Assembly (NCBI GenBank): GCA_013398175.1
Contig: VZRZ01007317.1
Span: 218,606-282,605, forward strand
Source of the DNA: Climacteris rufus
Taxonomy: Eukaryota; Chordata; Aves; Passeriformes; Climacteridae
Length of the DNA stretch: 64,000 bases
Direction: 5' to 3'
In this document: positions 1 through 10,915 of the stretch, one piece after another
Position numbering within the stretch: the first letter of the stretch is position 1
Layout of the letters: every line of letters begins with the position of its first letter
Notes under the pieces: generated by a model
What the model was told of the DNA's origin: nothing
Databases searched by the model: none
Seen by the model: only the letters and a program-made list of their open reading frames with translations
Translations under genes and position numbers: made by a program

Positions 1-379
1 CCAAAAAACCACCCCCCAAATCCCAGCATCATTCAAATGATGGCCCAGGGCAGAATTTCTAGATAAGATCAAAAAACAAACTCAGCTTGGTCAAATGTTT
101 TTCCTCCTCATGGTTATGTAATTTCTCTGGGTCTTGTGCTGGGTGAGGAATAATCACAAAAATACTGCAAAGGCACCTGCATTTTTTTTTGATATTTTTG
201 CATAAGGCTGTGAGGAATAATGGGTTTAGGAAATGTTTTATCCCTAATTGAGCAAGAGTAGAGTTTCCTTTTAGTTTTTCTTGTTAGTCTGGCTGATTCT
301 TTTCCCAGCTATGGAGGCAGAGGGATGGTCAGGATTTTATATTTCCTCCCAGAATCTCCAGATTGAAGCACTTTTGATG

Positions 380-418
<39 letters not shown>

Positions 419-947
419 TAAAAAATTTTGTTTTTTTTTTTTTTTTTTTTGTGAAGAGTTTGGAAATACCTGATTTCCTTCTTCTCCTCTCTTAATTACA
501 CCTGATATCAGAGGGGGAGAGGTTGAATATTTCCCTCTGCTGTAGGAATATAATTTGTGTTGGCTAAAACTATTCTTGATCTTTGGCAAGCTCATGGTTT
601 TCAGCAGGAAAAAAAAAAGGTATGAAAAAGCATTTTTAGCTGCTTCAGGTTTGGCTGGGGTGTTTAAAAAAGTGACTTTGCACAGAGCCCAACCTCCAGT
701 GCTCTTTTTTTCCCCATCATAACCTCTTTTAGGTTCTGTCTGGAGGAATTCAGGCTTTAAATTGGGTGAGAGGGATCAGGGTGCTGAGCTCTGCCTGTTC
801 CTGGGAAGTTCTTATTGGGACTTTTGATTTTCCCTCCATGGGATAATAATGATAGAAATAATTATTTCCTGTGCTGCTTCCTGCCTCCAAAGGGATGTGC
901 AATGCTCCTGCTTCCCCTGCTGGCAAAAAAAGGCTGGCTCTGGGTGT
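1..947. other. Gene-free unique sequence, AT-rich
   Basis: No coding exon is visible. The stretch is AT-rich with several short A or T runs besides the large poly-T tract annotated separately. Around 840-870 there is an AT-rich patch with repeated taat cores, but nothing there amounts to a recognisable site. The short open frames carry no recognisable domain. Confidence 0.6.
381..450. repeat. Broken poly-T tract
   Basis: About 31 consecutive T (381-411) are followed by a short AT spacer and a second run of 20 T (431-450). It could be the reverse complement of a retrogene or LINE poly-A tail, but no recognisable retrocopy lies to its left, so I call it a simple homopolymer. Length is probably polymorphic and error-prone in sequencing. 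Confidence 0.9.
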
Positions 948-1066
948 AAATCCTGAGCTGGAAACTTGGAAATTCCCAGGGGGCAAATCCTGAGCTGGAA
1001 ACTTGGAAATTCCCAGTGGGTAAATCCTGAGCTGGAAACTTGGAAATTCCCAGTGGGCAAATCCTG
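948..1066. repeat. 37-bp minisatellite, about 3.2 copies
   Basis: Units start at 948, 985, 1022 and 1059, each exactly 37 bp apart. The core reads aaatcctgagctggaaactt and then ggaaattcccag. The first three units differ at only one or two bases, near the unit end, and the fourth is partial. The repeat produces a repetitive open frame on the minus strand that should not be taken as a protein. Confidence 0.92.
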
Positions 1067-3083
1067 CCCCCACCCTGTGCTGCTCTGCTGAACCAGCAGC
1101 TCCCAACCCCTTTTTACCCCCTTATTTTTGGAGTCTCTCAGCGCCAATCCTTCCCCAAATTGAGGACCTGAGATTTTCACCAAGGGGCTGTTGTGGCTCC
1201 TATATCACAATAATGATGCCATGGGGGCAGCAGGATGAGCAGGGGGAGTTTTTGGGAGACAAAGAGGAAATCAGAGCTGGAAAAGGGAGGCTCTGGGGGC
1301 AGATCCCAGCAGATCAGTGCTGCTTGGAAGCTCTGGCAGCAATCCCCAGCACTGGGGTGCTGTTCCTGCAGCCTGCTGTGTGCTCAGCCTGCTCTGCTGG
1401 GCTGCTCAGCCCTGGATTCCTGACAGCAAAGGCAAATTAGCAGTGGATAAAGCGAATTAAAGCTCATAAAAATCAGCGTCCGGCTGGATTATCCATCCAT
1501 GATAGCTCAGCTTGGCAGGGTGGGGAATATCCTGGGTGCAGAGCTGCTGCATAATGCAGGAGGCAGGTCCTGCCTTGGGGAGGAGAGGTTTTAGGGCTGC
1601 CTGGAGGGTTGGGGCTGAATGAGTCGGGCCCAGACACACAGAGATTGTGGGGATGCTCTGAGCCCCTCTTGTCACTTGAACCTCAAGGTCAGGATGGTCG
1701 TGGTGAGAAGAAAAGCAGAATTTCGAGGTGAGGCTGAGGGATGCTCCCCCCACAGATGGGAGGCTGAGTCTCCATGAGCTCAGAGGGGAAAGCAGAGAAG
1801 GCTGAGTGCCCGTGGTCATCCAGGAGGGTGGAGAGGGGCTGGAAGGTTGGTGTGGCTGCAGGGGAGAGAGGAGGGTGCCAGGCAGAGCCTTGACCCATCC
1901 CTTGGCTGGAAAATGCCCCACAGAGCCCCTCAGGTAGTTTGTGTTCCTTTGTCCTCTCCCCCAAAGCTGTGCCTGTCCAAAACCTCGCCCTGCTCGTGCT
2001 TTCCTTCCCCCCATTGATGCCTCAACAGGACCTGCTTCAATTCCTCCCTGTTCTTGTTTCTCCAGCACGAATCTCAGAGCCCCTGGCTCTGCCCCATCCT
2101 GCCCCAGCCTCAGCCCAGCCCTTGGCCAAGGCATTTCTCTGCTGTTTTATCTCCAGTGGCAGCTCCACAGATTCTCCAGGCCTTTGGGGGCTTGGATTTG
2201 TGAGTGTTTTTAACAAAACCCGACCTTTGGAGTCCTGGATTGGAAAAGACAAGCCCTGATAGCCCGACCACTCGAATAATCCAAGCCACACTTTTCCCCA
2301 GTGATGGCTGCTCTTCCCTCCTACATCAAAGTAGGAGCTCTCAAACCACCTACTTGTAGCCTGTAATTCTGAACCCATCTTAGCTGTGCTTTGACTGAGA
2401 TTTATGGCACAATATAAGTTTATTTTGGATAGCATCTTTCACACAAACACTGCCACTTGAAGGCTTTTCAGAGGCAAATAACAGCGAGGCAGCGCAGAGT
2501 ACAAATTAGGGAGAGCAGTGGTTTGGAGGTGTGGGCAAGGGAATGCATGTGAGGCTGGCAAGTGAAGGAGAGAGGGAAGCTGGAGCATGGGAAAAGCAAT
2601 GTATTTAATTTGGGGGGTTTTAAAAAGAGCAGGAGAGCTGTGGAGCCCTGTGGGAGACTGGTGGGTGCTTGGAGGAAGGGCTCTGAGGATGGAAGGCAGC
2701 GTTCCTGTGACAGTGGGAAAGCTGGAATAGAAAGCTGGAATAGAAAACTGGATTAAGAACCTGATGGAGGCAGAGCTTTGCCAGCTGCACGTCTGGTGCT
2801 GCAGCAGTCGAGCTGAAGCTTCTCCAAGTGTGGTGTCTGCTCCCCAGCGACAGCTCTGCTTTGCAGCTTGCTGCTCCCACGGGCTGTGGGTGCCACTCCA
2901 GCCTCAGGAGCTGCTGGGATCTCTGTCCTGGGCCCTGGAACCCTGGAAGCTCCAAGGAGCTGAGGGTTCCAGGCAGAGGAGCTGCCACTGCTGTGGCTCT
3001 GCCATGGGAGGGCAAATTGAGCCTTGCTGAGACCTCTGAGCCCATCTCTGAGTGAAGCCCCACATGCCCTGGAAATCCAGGGG
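1067..3083. other. Gene-free sequence, GC-rich with long chance frames
   Basis: This stretch is relatively GC-rich and stop-poor, so frames above 200 codons open by chance (for example minus strand 1457-2134), with competing frames on the opposite strand and no domain signature. A 15-bp direct repeat (gaaagctggaatag type) sits at about 2717-2752. A small AT-rich patch at 2380-2450 and a CpG-bearing patch at 2216-2280 stand out from the surroundings. Confidence 0.55.
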
Positions 3084-3466
3084 TTTAAGGAGCTGGGGCT
3101 CTGATTTCCAGGGTTATCCTGCTGCCAGCACTTTAATCCCTGTCCACTATTTAGGGAGCAGGGGCTCTGCTCTCCAGGGTTATCCTGCTGCCAACACTTT
3201 CATCCCTGTCCACAGTGGGTTTAGGGAGCAGGGTCTCTGCTCTCCAGGGTTTCCTGATACCAACACTTTAATCCCTGTCCACAGTGGGTTTAGGGAGCAG
3301 GGGCTCTGCTTTTCAGGTTTATCCTGATGCCAACACTTTAATCCCTGTCCACTGGTTTAGGGAGCAGGGGCTCTGCTCTCCAGGGTTTCCTGCTGCCAAC
3401 ACTTTAATCCCTGTCCACTGCTTTAGGGAGCAGGGGCTCTACTTTCCAAGGTTTCCTGCTTTGATG
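3084..3466. repeat. 66-70-bp minisatellite, five full copies plus a partial
   Basis: Units begin at 3084, 3150, 3220, 3289, 3356 and 3422 (spacings 66, 70, 69, 67, 66). Each contains tttagggagcaggggctctg, then tcctgctgccaacacttt, then taatccctgtccac. Copies diverge by a few substitutions and a short indel around cagtggg at the unit end. The left-most copy is the most diverged, and the last breaks off after tttcctgctttgatgcctg. Confidence 0.93.
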
Positions 3467-4370
3467 CCTGTCTGGGTGGGAAGGATTTGGGGGAATGTGT
3501 GAAAAGCCAGGCTGGATTCCCAAAAAACCCTGGTGGTGTTGCCCCAGGGGTGAATGTGTCCTCCCGGGGCTGCTCTGCGTGCCAAGTGGCAGTGTACAAA
3601 TGTAAAATAATGAGGCAGCAGCCCAGAGTGTCTGCAGCAGGCGGGGAGGAATGAAGATGGATGAGTGTAGCTAAGAGACAATTTGAAAAGGGATAAATAC
3701 AGGCAACAAGTTATTCAGCACGGCAATTTGTAAAGAGTGCTAAAAACCTTCAGACAGGATTGTTTCACATCACCTCTCTTTCTATTTGCAGCCTGACAGT
3801 TCTCATGTAAATGGTGCTGATGGATGGCTGCAAAGCAGAGCCCTTCAGCTGCTCCTCTGGTAGGGATTAGTTCCATTCTTATCCTGCTGCTGGGGGCTGG
3901 AGCATCCCCAAAGGCATGGAAAGGTGGGGGATCCGATGGGAAGGACTTGATCCTGGGTGCCAGAGGCACTGAACAGGTTCCATGGGGCAGGGGGAAGTCC
4001 CTGAAAGGGAATTGATCATCTGTGTTTGGGATTTAATGCCTCAAGCACAGGCAATGCTGAGGGGAAGTGGAGTTTTTTGCCACAAAGTGGAAGAACTGAT
4101 GGTTTTCCATGGGATGCTGTTGCAGGGAATAAACCCCCAGTCTGAAAACTCCTTAGGAGCCAGGAAGGAGCGATAGGAAGCACAACTGTTCAAAGCTCAG
4201 CCCAGAACCCAGCAGTGAGGGTAGGATGCCCTAGGTCTGACTTAGAGTCTGTTTTTTTAATTTACCATCTATAAAATCAGCATCTTTGCAGCAGCAAGGC
4301 CTTTTCTGTTTAATCCCCACTGTGGGACAGCCTGGCTTCAAAGAGCAGAGGATCACCTGTGGAAAGAGAG
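3467..4370. other. Gene-free sequence containing a candidate conserved element
   Basis: No exon is evident. The part at about 3585-3830 is AT-rich and unique (listed separately as a candidate element). The rest is unremarkable unique sequence up to the CR1 start. Confidence 0.5.
3585..3830. other. Candidate conserved noncoding element
   Basis: Unlike its GC-richer flanks, this stretch is a run of short AT-rich words without simple repeats: aaaataatgagg, caatttgaaaagggataaat, ggcaatttgtaaag, aggattgtttcac. It has no open frame of note. The call rests on composition and motif density only. Conservation was not tested. Confidence 0.2.
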
Positions 4371-4575
4371 GAATTTTAGGTCAGATATTAGGAAAAAATT
4401 CCTCATTGTGAGGCCCTGGCACAGGGTGCCCAGAGAAGCTGTGGCTGCCCCATCCCTGAAGTGTCCAAGGCCAGGTTGGAGCAGCCTGAGGTACTGGAAG
4501 GTGTCCTTAGGGGTGGAACAAAATGGACTTTAAAGTCCCTTTCATCTCAGGCCATTTCATGATTCTCTAATTCTT
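4371..4575 (+). mobile_element. CR1 LINE, 5'-truncated 3' end
   Basis: The copy opens with ttaggtcagatattagg, followed by the A-rich stretch before cctcattgtgaggccctgg. It runs through gtgcccagagaagctgtggc and the 3' end taaagtccctttcatctc, ending in tcatgattct, a degraded CR1 octamer tail. CR1 is the dominant avian LINE; it lacks a poly-A tail and is usually truncated at the 5' end, as here. No coding capacity remains. Several substitutions against the other copies in the window indicate an old insertion. Confidence 0.88.
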
Positions 4576-5586
4576 CATTTGGTTGCATTTTTCCTTCATT
4601 GTGGCTATAACCTGGATTGATCTTCCTGCATCTTATCCTGGGAATGACAGGATTCCAGGGAATGCCATGGTGGCTGTAGTGAAAAAATAAAATCTGTGCA
4701 TAAAGATATAATTAAATTAAATTCAGCATTTATATTCTTTTGCAAGGAAAGGGAGGGAATTGCTGCAAGCAGCAAGAAGAGGCAGGAGCTTTGCAAAAGA
4801 GAGATACAGAGAAATTGACATTGGTGTTTTATTGGAAGGCTTTGAGCCAGGTTAGGCCAGGCAGAGGAGTCATTTTCACCCTGCAGGATTAACAGAGCAA
4901 AACAATTGGTGAAGAGAGAGGAAACAACCAAGGCAGACTCAGCTTTTCCAAACCTCCTCCTCAGGGCTGTTTCAAACACTTTTTATTGCACGTGCAGCAT
5001 GGTGGGGATGTGGATGTTGGAGTCAGCCTTGCTAGGAGGCAGCCTGTGCCTCCTGCCCACCTTCCCCTGAGTTCTTTGAGATCTGTTTCACCTCAAAATG
5101 AAACTTTCATTCCCTGCTCTTGGTGCCTGCTGCCTGCCCAGTAAGAACCAGGCGCATTTTGCCACACTGAGCCCACGAAGAGGGGCTGGCTGTGAACAGG
5201 GCTCTCCAGGCTGGCTCTTGCCTGCAATATTCCAGCAGAGAGTGGCTCTGGAGAAGGGATTGCCAATTATCTCTGCTGAAAGAGAGAACTGTTGGCCAAA
5301 CAGAGGTGGCCACCTCTCCTCCTTCCATTTGGAGCATCATGATTTCCCTCCAGCAGCAGGAGAACAACCTGGGAACACCCAAAGAGAGCAGAGTGGAACT
5401 GCAGGACTGTCCCCAGTGCTTCACTGCCCTGTTCCCTGGGTTCTTGCAGTGCTGAGTGAGCAGTGCTGCCCCAAAATTGGCTTTTAGGGTGGCTTTTCAG
5501 CTTTATTTGTGCTGCCACAGCTCAGGGCAGGGAGCTCAGTGCCACCCAGGGCTGTTTGCCCTCTGCCTCTGACTCAGCATTCCTGC
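4576..5586. other. Gene-free unique sequence
   Basis: No exon or repeat of note is visible. A frame at 5098-5487 on the plus strand opens opposite another on the minus strand and has no domain signature. The block ends directly at the TTTCTGG array. Confidence 0.55.
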
Positions 5587-5820
5587 TATTTCTGGCCCTT
5601 TCTGGTATTTCTGGTCATTTCTGGCCATTTCTGGTATTTCTGGTCATTTCTAGTATTTCTGGTATTTCTGGCCATTTCTGGTATTTCTGGCCCTTTCTGG
5701 TATTTCTGGTATTTCTGGCCATTTCTGGTATTTCTGGCCCTTTCTGGTATTTCTGGTATTTCTGGCCATTTCTGGTATTTCTGGCCATTTCTGGTATTTC
5801 TGGCCATTTCTGGTATTTCA
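5587..5820. repeat. TTTCTGG minisatellite with 10-bp unit
   Basis: About 23 copies of a roughly 10-bp unit alternate between tttctggtat, tttctggcca, tttctggtca and tttctggccc. Higher-order 20-40-bp blocks (for example tatttctggccatttctgg) are repeated. Because the unit is not a multiple of three, all plus-strand frames cycle through the same FLVFLAISGISG-like peptide, and the minus strand gives an RNTRNGQKYQ-like peptide. Both strands are stop-free across the array, so the frames spanning it are artefacts of the repeat. Confidence 0.95.
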
Positions 5821-8800
5821 GAGCAGCCAGGTACCCAGTTGTTCCCCAGGCATCTTCAGCAGGTGCTTCCCTCTTCCCTGACCAGAAATTCCAGGAGCAG
5901 CCTGTGGGTTTAGAGGCCGTGGTGAGCAGTAAATCTGGGCTGGCATCATTGGGTACCTGCAACACAAAGTCAGCAATTCTGGACAAAAAAAAAAATCAGC
6001 AGTGCTGCAGGATTTTCAGGCTTGAAAACCACTCAGAAGCTTTTCTGCACCAAAGAATTTCTTCAGAAACCTGCAAATTTTGTGCTGTCTTGCACCTTGA
6101 GATGATTTGGGTAATTCTCTAAAGAACAGTGTTTTCAGCTAAACTGACCCACTTGTGTGTGTCCAGCTCCTTAATTCAGCTGGACTCCTCCATTAATTCT
6201 GATTTTAGACCCATTTCTGCACCTTTCTCAGACAACCCATCTTCAAACCTCCTCTTCAAGGAGTGTCAGGGTTTGGATTATAATTCATGTCCAGACCCTT
6301 GGTCCCAGCTGCATTTTCTGCCTGTGCAAGGAAAAGCTGTGAGGTTTGTGGGTCCAGGGGAGTCATTCCTGGGAGATTTCTGGGATGTGGCACAGCACAT
6401 GCAAGCTACAGCTTTGAAGGTCACTTTATTTCTACCAAATCACTTAAATGGGCTTTTATGCAGCATTTTGATTTAGGAGTGGAATGTTTTTGAGCTCCCC
6501 TGCTGGGATCACTCATGAATATGAAATTAAATAAAAACTGAGTGAGTGGTGGCCCTCGAGTTGTGGCTCTGGTTCCTCTGACTGCTGATGTTGTCACCCT
6601 GGGTAAGGAGCCTGGGAGGAAACACAGACTCTGCTGAGCCTTGGAAATGCATCTGGGGAGGAGAAATGTCCATGCTGGCTCTGCCCCTTCCATAAATATG
6701 GAATTACCAGCATGGATTATTAGCAGAGTGGATGAGAAGCTGGGATTAATGTCTCTCTGAGAAGCAGGTTTGGGACATCCTATTCCATGCTTGGATTGCA
6801 GAACACTCAGCAATTCCTGCCCCTCCAGCCCCTTTGGGGTAAAACCCTAAAATTCGATCAACTTTCTCTTCTGATTTCACCCATTTGGCTGTTGCTCTTC
6901 AGAAACTCCTTTTTCCTTTGCTCCTCCCCACGTTGTTTCAGCTCCACTGTTTGATCCTCTTCCCATCACTCATATTAATTGCATGATCTTATGAATAAAT
7001 TTTTAGGCCTCAAGCCATGAAAATCAGGTTTGTTCTTGTAAGGCCTCCTCAGAGCCAGGTGAGAAGAGCCTTCCTTGCCTGGCAAGTCTCTTGCAAAGGT
7101 CCTTTCATGTATCTGATGCTCTCATACTTTTTCTTTTCATGCTTTTTCTATTTTTCTCCTTTTTCCCCTCTAACCTCGTGCCCTAATCCAAGAAAAATGC
7201 TGAGACTGGTACAACTAAGCAGCCTTTGGAGCCTGAAGCCAAAAAAGCTTGAGCTGTGAAGTCCTGCCTTTTCCTGGAGAGGCATTTTCTGATTACTTTC
7301 ATGGAAAAACTGCATATTCCCTGATTTTTCCTTTGGTTTTTACCAGGAATCTTTGCCATCCTGATAGTGGAGAGAGGAGCAGGCCCAGGGGAGAGAAGTT
7401 CTTTATCTGGGAGAGAACACATTGTGGAAATAAGTGATGCCCTAGCATGGCACTCTGTGCTGCAGCAAGCAAATTGACCTTGTGTTTAAATGGTTATTGT
7501 GGTGATTCCAAGGGGGATATTGGCTGCAAATGCATTACTGACATAATTAAAATGTAGTGGCTGCCTGGTTGGGTTTTTTTTTTCAGGGAATGGTGCAGAT
7601 CAGCAGTGGAGTGGCAGGCCCAGGGCTGAGGAGTGGGAGGAAGCTGCAGCTACTCCTTGCCTTAGTCTTTACCACCACTATTAATTTTCATTACAGAGGA
7701 AATGAAATTCAGCCCAGGAGACCCTCTTTGATTCCCAGGGAGGAAAGTGTTCTTGCTTTTATGGCAGGAAACTGCACTTTAAGCTGCTTTTTGATGCCCT
7801 TGCAGGCTGGTTTGCACTTCAAGCCATAGTTTGTCAGCTGGCAGGTAGCTCTGCTCCCCCTGGGCACCCTCTGGTCTGCCTTTGGTTTCCTCCTCTGCTG
7901 TTCATCTCCATGCTCCAGAACATCAGGCAGCTTCTGATCAATCAGGGCCAGGGAGAAAATGTCCCTGGGGAAAGGTGATTTTCTCTCCACTGAGCCTTCT
8001 AGAAGTGTGTGATGGTGAATGGGGCTCGTGCCTAAACCAGCCTGGAAACGTCAGGGCTTGAGCACTTCCCAAAATCTCCTGGATATTTGTGGCTTTCCCT
8101 GCTTCTGCTGCACTACAGCTGCGTTGGAAGCAGCTCTGATCATCTGGGAAATATTGTGGGGGAATGAGTTGCCAGTGGAGCTTTGGAGGAGTTCCTGGGA
8201 AGGGGTGGTGGGATTTTATCCTGTGGACAGTGAGGGCTGGGGAGCTGCTCTGCTGAAGTTGGGTTATTTCCAATAACAGCACTCCAGGTGCAGGCAGGAC
8301 CAAGGGGAAAACTCAGGGATGGGTCTGGTTTCAGTTTGCACCTTGGTGATGGTCACCAGGGGAGACTGAGGCAGAGAGAGCAGTGAATTGTTCATCCTGT
8401 GGAAGGGCTGAGCCAATCTGCTGATGCTCCACGCTTTGCAGGCAGCCTCATGCTCAATTCACCCATCTCTTGGGGGTTTAACAACATTTCACTCCTGTCT
8501 GGGGCACTCACAGCAGCTCAAAACCCTCAGATGAGCATTTCCACTCCCAAGAATCTGAAGATCCTATTCCCTCTGAGAGCAACAGTCTCTTAATTCTAGG
8601 TGCCATCTGCATAAAGGACATTTTATATGCTGAGAGACCTCACTGAGGTGGGAAACAATAAGGAAAAAAAAGGGTTATTCTGGTTATTTCCCCAACGGGG
8701 TGACTTGTCATAGCCCCAGAGGGAATTTGATGGAGGCATGAGCACATCTCTGGTGTCCCCACCAAGTTCTTTAACCCTCTGGTTGTTTCTACCAGTACAA

Positions 8801-9718
8801 AAAACTGTTCCTCCTTGGCACCTGATGACTTCCCTCAGCCTGTCCTCTCTAATCCCAAGGGAAAAGAAAAGTTTCCTGTCTCAGCTTCCAAAAATAGGGA
8901 GCTGAGGTTCTCAAAGAGCTGCTCTCACTCCCTACACCCCCCAGTGCCAAGGACAGGGTGTTCAAGGGCTCTTTCAGCTGCCTGGAATGAATCCCAAAAC
9001 AAACTTCTCCCAACTCCTACCAAGAGGCAGCTTCCTTGGAGTCAGGGGCTGGGAGAAGCTTGAACAGGAGTTTTGGTGGAAGCTGCTGGTTTCTGCTGAG
9101 ACAGCCCCGAGCTCTGCGTCAGCACAGTGACAGATCACACAGGATTTCAGGAGAGAGCTGGAATCCCTCCCACTCTCCCCAATCCCCTGATTTCCCAATC
9201 CCCTGATTTCCCTCCTTTCCCTCGTGGATTCCAGCAGAGTCAGCACCTGCACCCAGCTCACGCTGCTGCTGTTGGTTTGGGGGTCAAGCTTTGCTTTTTT
9301 TATTTGTTCTCTCATCCTTGTTGGCACAACATTTTGGATACAGCACCGTCTCCTGTTGGGATTTGTTTTTTATTGGCTTGGGCAGATTCCCATTGCGTTG
9401 GTGATGCAGCAGGAGAGAAGCTGCAGTGGTTTAGAATTCCAAGGCAAGTTGTATCCAGGTTTGTGAGCAGCTCAGTGATTTCCAGGAGGGAATGGGCTGG
9501 CTCAGGTGGACAGAGATGCTGGACAGCTTTGGGATGGGTGGGATATGGGAGGTGAGGTGGAGGAACACGGGGAGAGCTGCTGTTATAAAATAGGGAGCAC
9601 TTTTTAAATCCAGCAGGCAGCAAATCAGTGCCAGCTAAAACCCAAAATGAGGTGCCTGTGGCTTCTCTCCTTGTGAAAAAACCTTCCTGTGCCCTTTACT
9701 GGGGTCCTTTGTAGCATC
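5821..9718. other. Gene-free unique sequence
   Basis: No exon is supported. An A-run lies at about 5986-5996. AT-rich, motif-dense patches lie at 6955-7015 (attaattgcatgatcttatg, POU/homeodomain-like) and 7485-7560 (ggttattgtggtgattcc). A 17-bp direct repeat of cccaatcccctgattt type lies at about 9177-9213. A 22-bp stretch at 8359-8380 resembles part of a MIR SINE but is too short to call. Confidence 0.55.
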
Positions 9719-9835
9719 CTAAAATGGTTTGGGTTGGAAGGGACCTTAAATCTCATCCAGTTCCACATGCAGGGGCACCTTCCACTGCCCCAGGTTGCTC
9801 CATCCTGGCCTTGGACACTCCCAGGGATGGGAAAT
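9719..9835 (-). mobile_element. CR1 LINE 3' fragment
   Basis: On the plus strand it starts at the element's 3' end (atggtttgggttggaaggga) and continues through tccagttccacatgcagggg and tccatcctggccttggac to about ggatgggaaatcc, where similarity fades. Only the last 115 bases or so of the element remain. The terminal octamer repeats are missing, so the tail has decayed. Confidence 0.88.
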
Positions 9836-10114
9836 CCAGCCCCAAGCCTTGCCTGGCTGTGCCCCAGGCTATGGAGCGTGCCCTGGGTGCTGGGAAGGAA
9901 AAGACCCCTGAGGATTTCTTGTGAGAGCTTCCCTGGCCCAGGTTTGACTGGCAGCTGCAGCGAGGTGAAATCTCATCTCCCTGATATTAAACTTAACCTT
10001 TATGGGTTCCACTTTAAACAGCTGTGGAATTACACTGCCTGTCCTTTAATCATAGGAGGGTTTGAAGAGAAGGGTTTTTTTTATTTAACGCTCCAGTCCA
10101 CTCAGATTTACTGA

Positions 10115-10166
10115 GGGGATGGGAGGGAGAGGGCACGGGGGGCAGGTGGGGAGGGAGAGGTGGTGG
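10115..10166 (+). other. G-quadruplex-type G-rich tract
   Basis: Four GGG runs with loops of two, one and three bases (gggatgggagggagaggg, 10116-10133) satisfy the canonical G3+N1-7 rule. The G-richness continues for another 30 bases (ggggggcaggtggggaggga). Whether it folds in the cell is unknown. Confidence 0.6.
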
Positions 10167-10654
10167 AGACAGCATCAGTGACAGAGCAGAGAGTTTCAGC
10201 TGCATCCTGGGGGATGCCTGCATTAATCTGGGCTAGGAGAATACTGAAATATTTTTTTCTGGGAATTTGTCTGGTTTGGGAAAGGAATTATCTGTTTCTT
10301 CACTGCTTGGGGAGGTGGATAGCAGTGTGCTGCTCCAGGCATGGGAAATACTCCAGGGAAGTAAAGCAGGGATCATACAGGTCAGTACAGGATAATGTGG
10401 ATCACACAGGCCTCCTGTCCTTCCTATTCAGGCCCAAATATTCCCCTCAGGATCCTCTCTGCTGCCCCAGTGCATGGAGCTGCCCCACTGCCACTCTGGC
10501 ACATCATCAGCTGCACCACACACAGACACACACTCACACAAAGAATTGGACAAATCCTCCCCCAGTTTTACAACTTCAAGAAAAAAACAGGCCATGAACA
10601 CTGGTCCCCTCTGAGTCTCACTGGAGTGTCCCCACTTCCTGCACTGGAGCCCGT

Positions 10655-10915
10655 TATCTTTAATTAACACTCCTCCATTCCCTTTTCTCTCATTCCCAGA
10701 CTGCTTAATAATTCTTGGATCTCATTAATGTTTTTATTTTTCCGCAGCAAATTCACATTTTCTTTCCAAGTCAGACTTTTTAACAAATAATGAGTCTAAT
10801 TTATGCTTGTAAAAAAGAGCTGACCTTCTCAGCTTTATATTGCAATTAAAACTAAAAAAAAAAAAATGGGGGAGAGGAGTGCTGTAAAGTGACTCCAAAA
10901 GTGGCTGTAAGAACT
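10655..10915. other. Candidate conserved noncoding element, homeodomain-motif rich
   Basis: This AT-rich unique stretch contains ttatctttaattaacac, cttaataattcttgg, ctcattaatgtttt, aacaaataatgagtctaat and atattgcaattaaaac. Several taat cores and a HNF1-like half (gttaat type) occur within 250 bases. The call is based on motif density alone. Confidence 0.2.

Noticed and set aside
1457..2134. 225-codon minus-strand frame
   Set aside because: It lies in stop-poor GC-rich sequence with competing frames on the other strand, with no domain and no plausible splice structure.
5463..6122. 219-codon plus-strand frame with FLVFLAISGISG-like repeats
   Set aside because: Most of its length is the TTTCTGG minisatellite, whose phase-free repeat opens all frames. 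There is no protein family behind it.
8359..8395. MIR-like ggggagactgaggcagagag
   Set aside because: Only about 22 bases match, too short to separate from chance.
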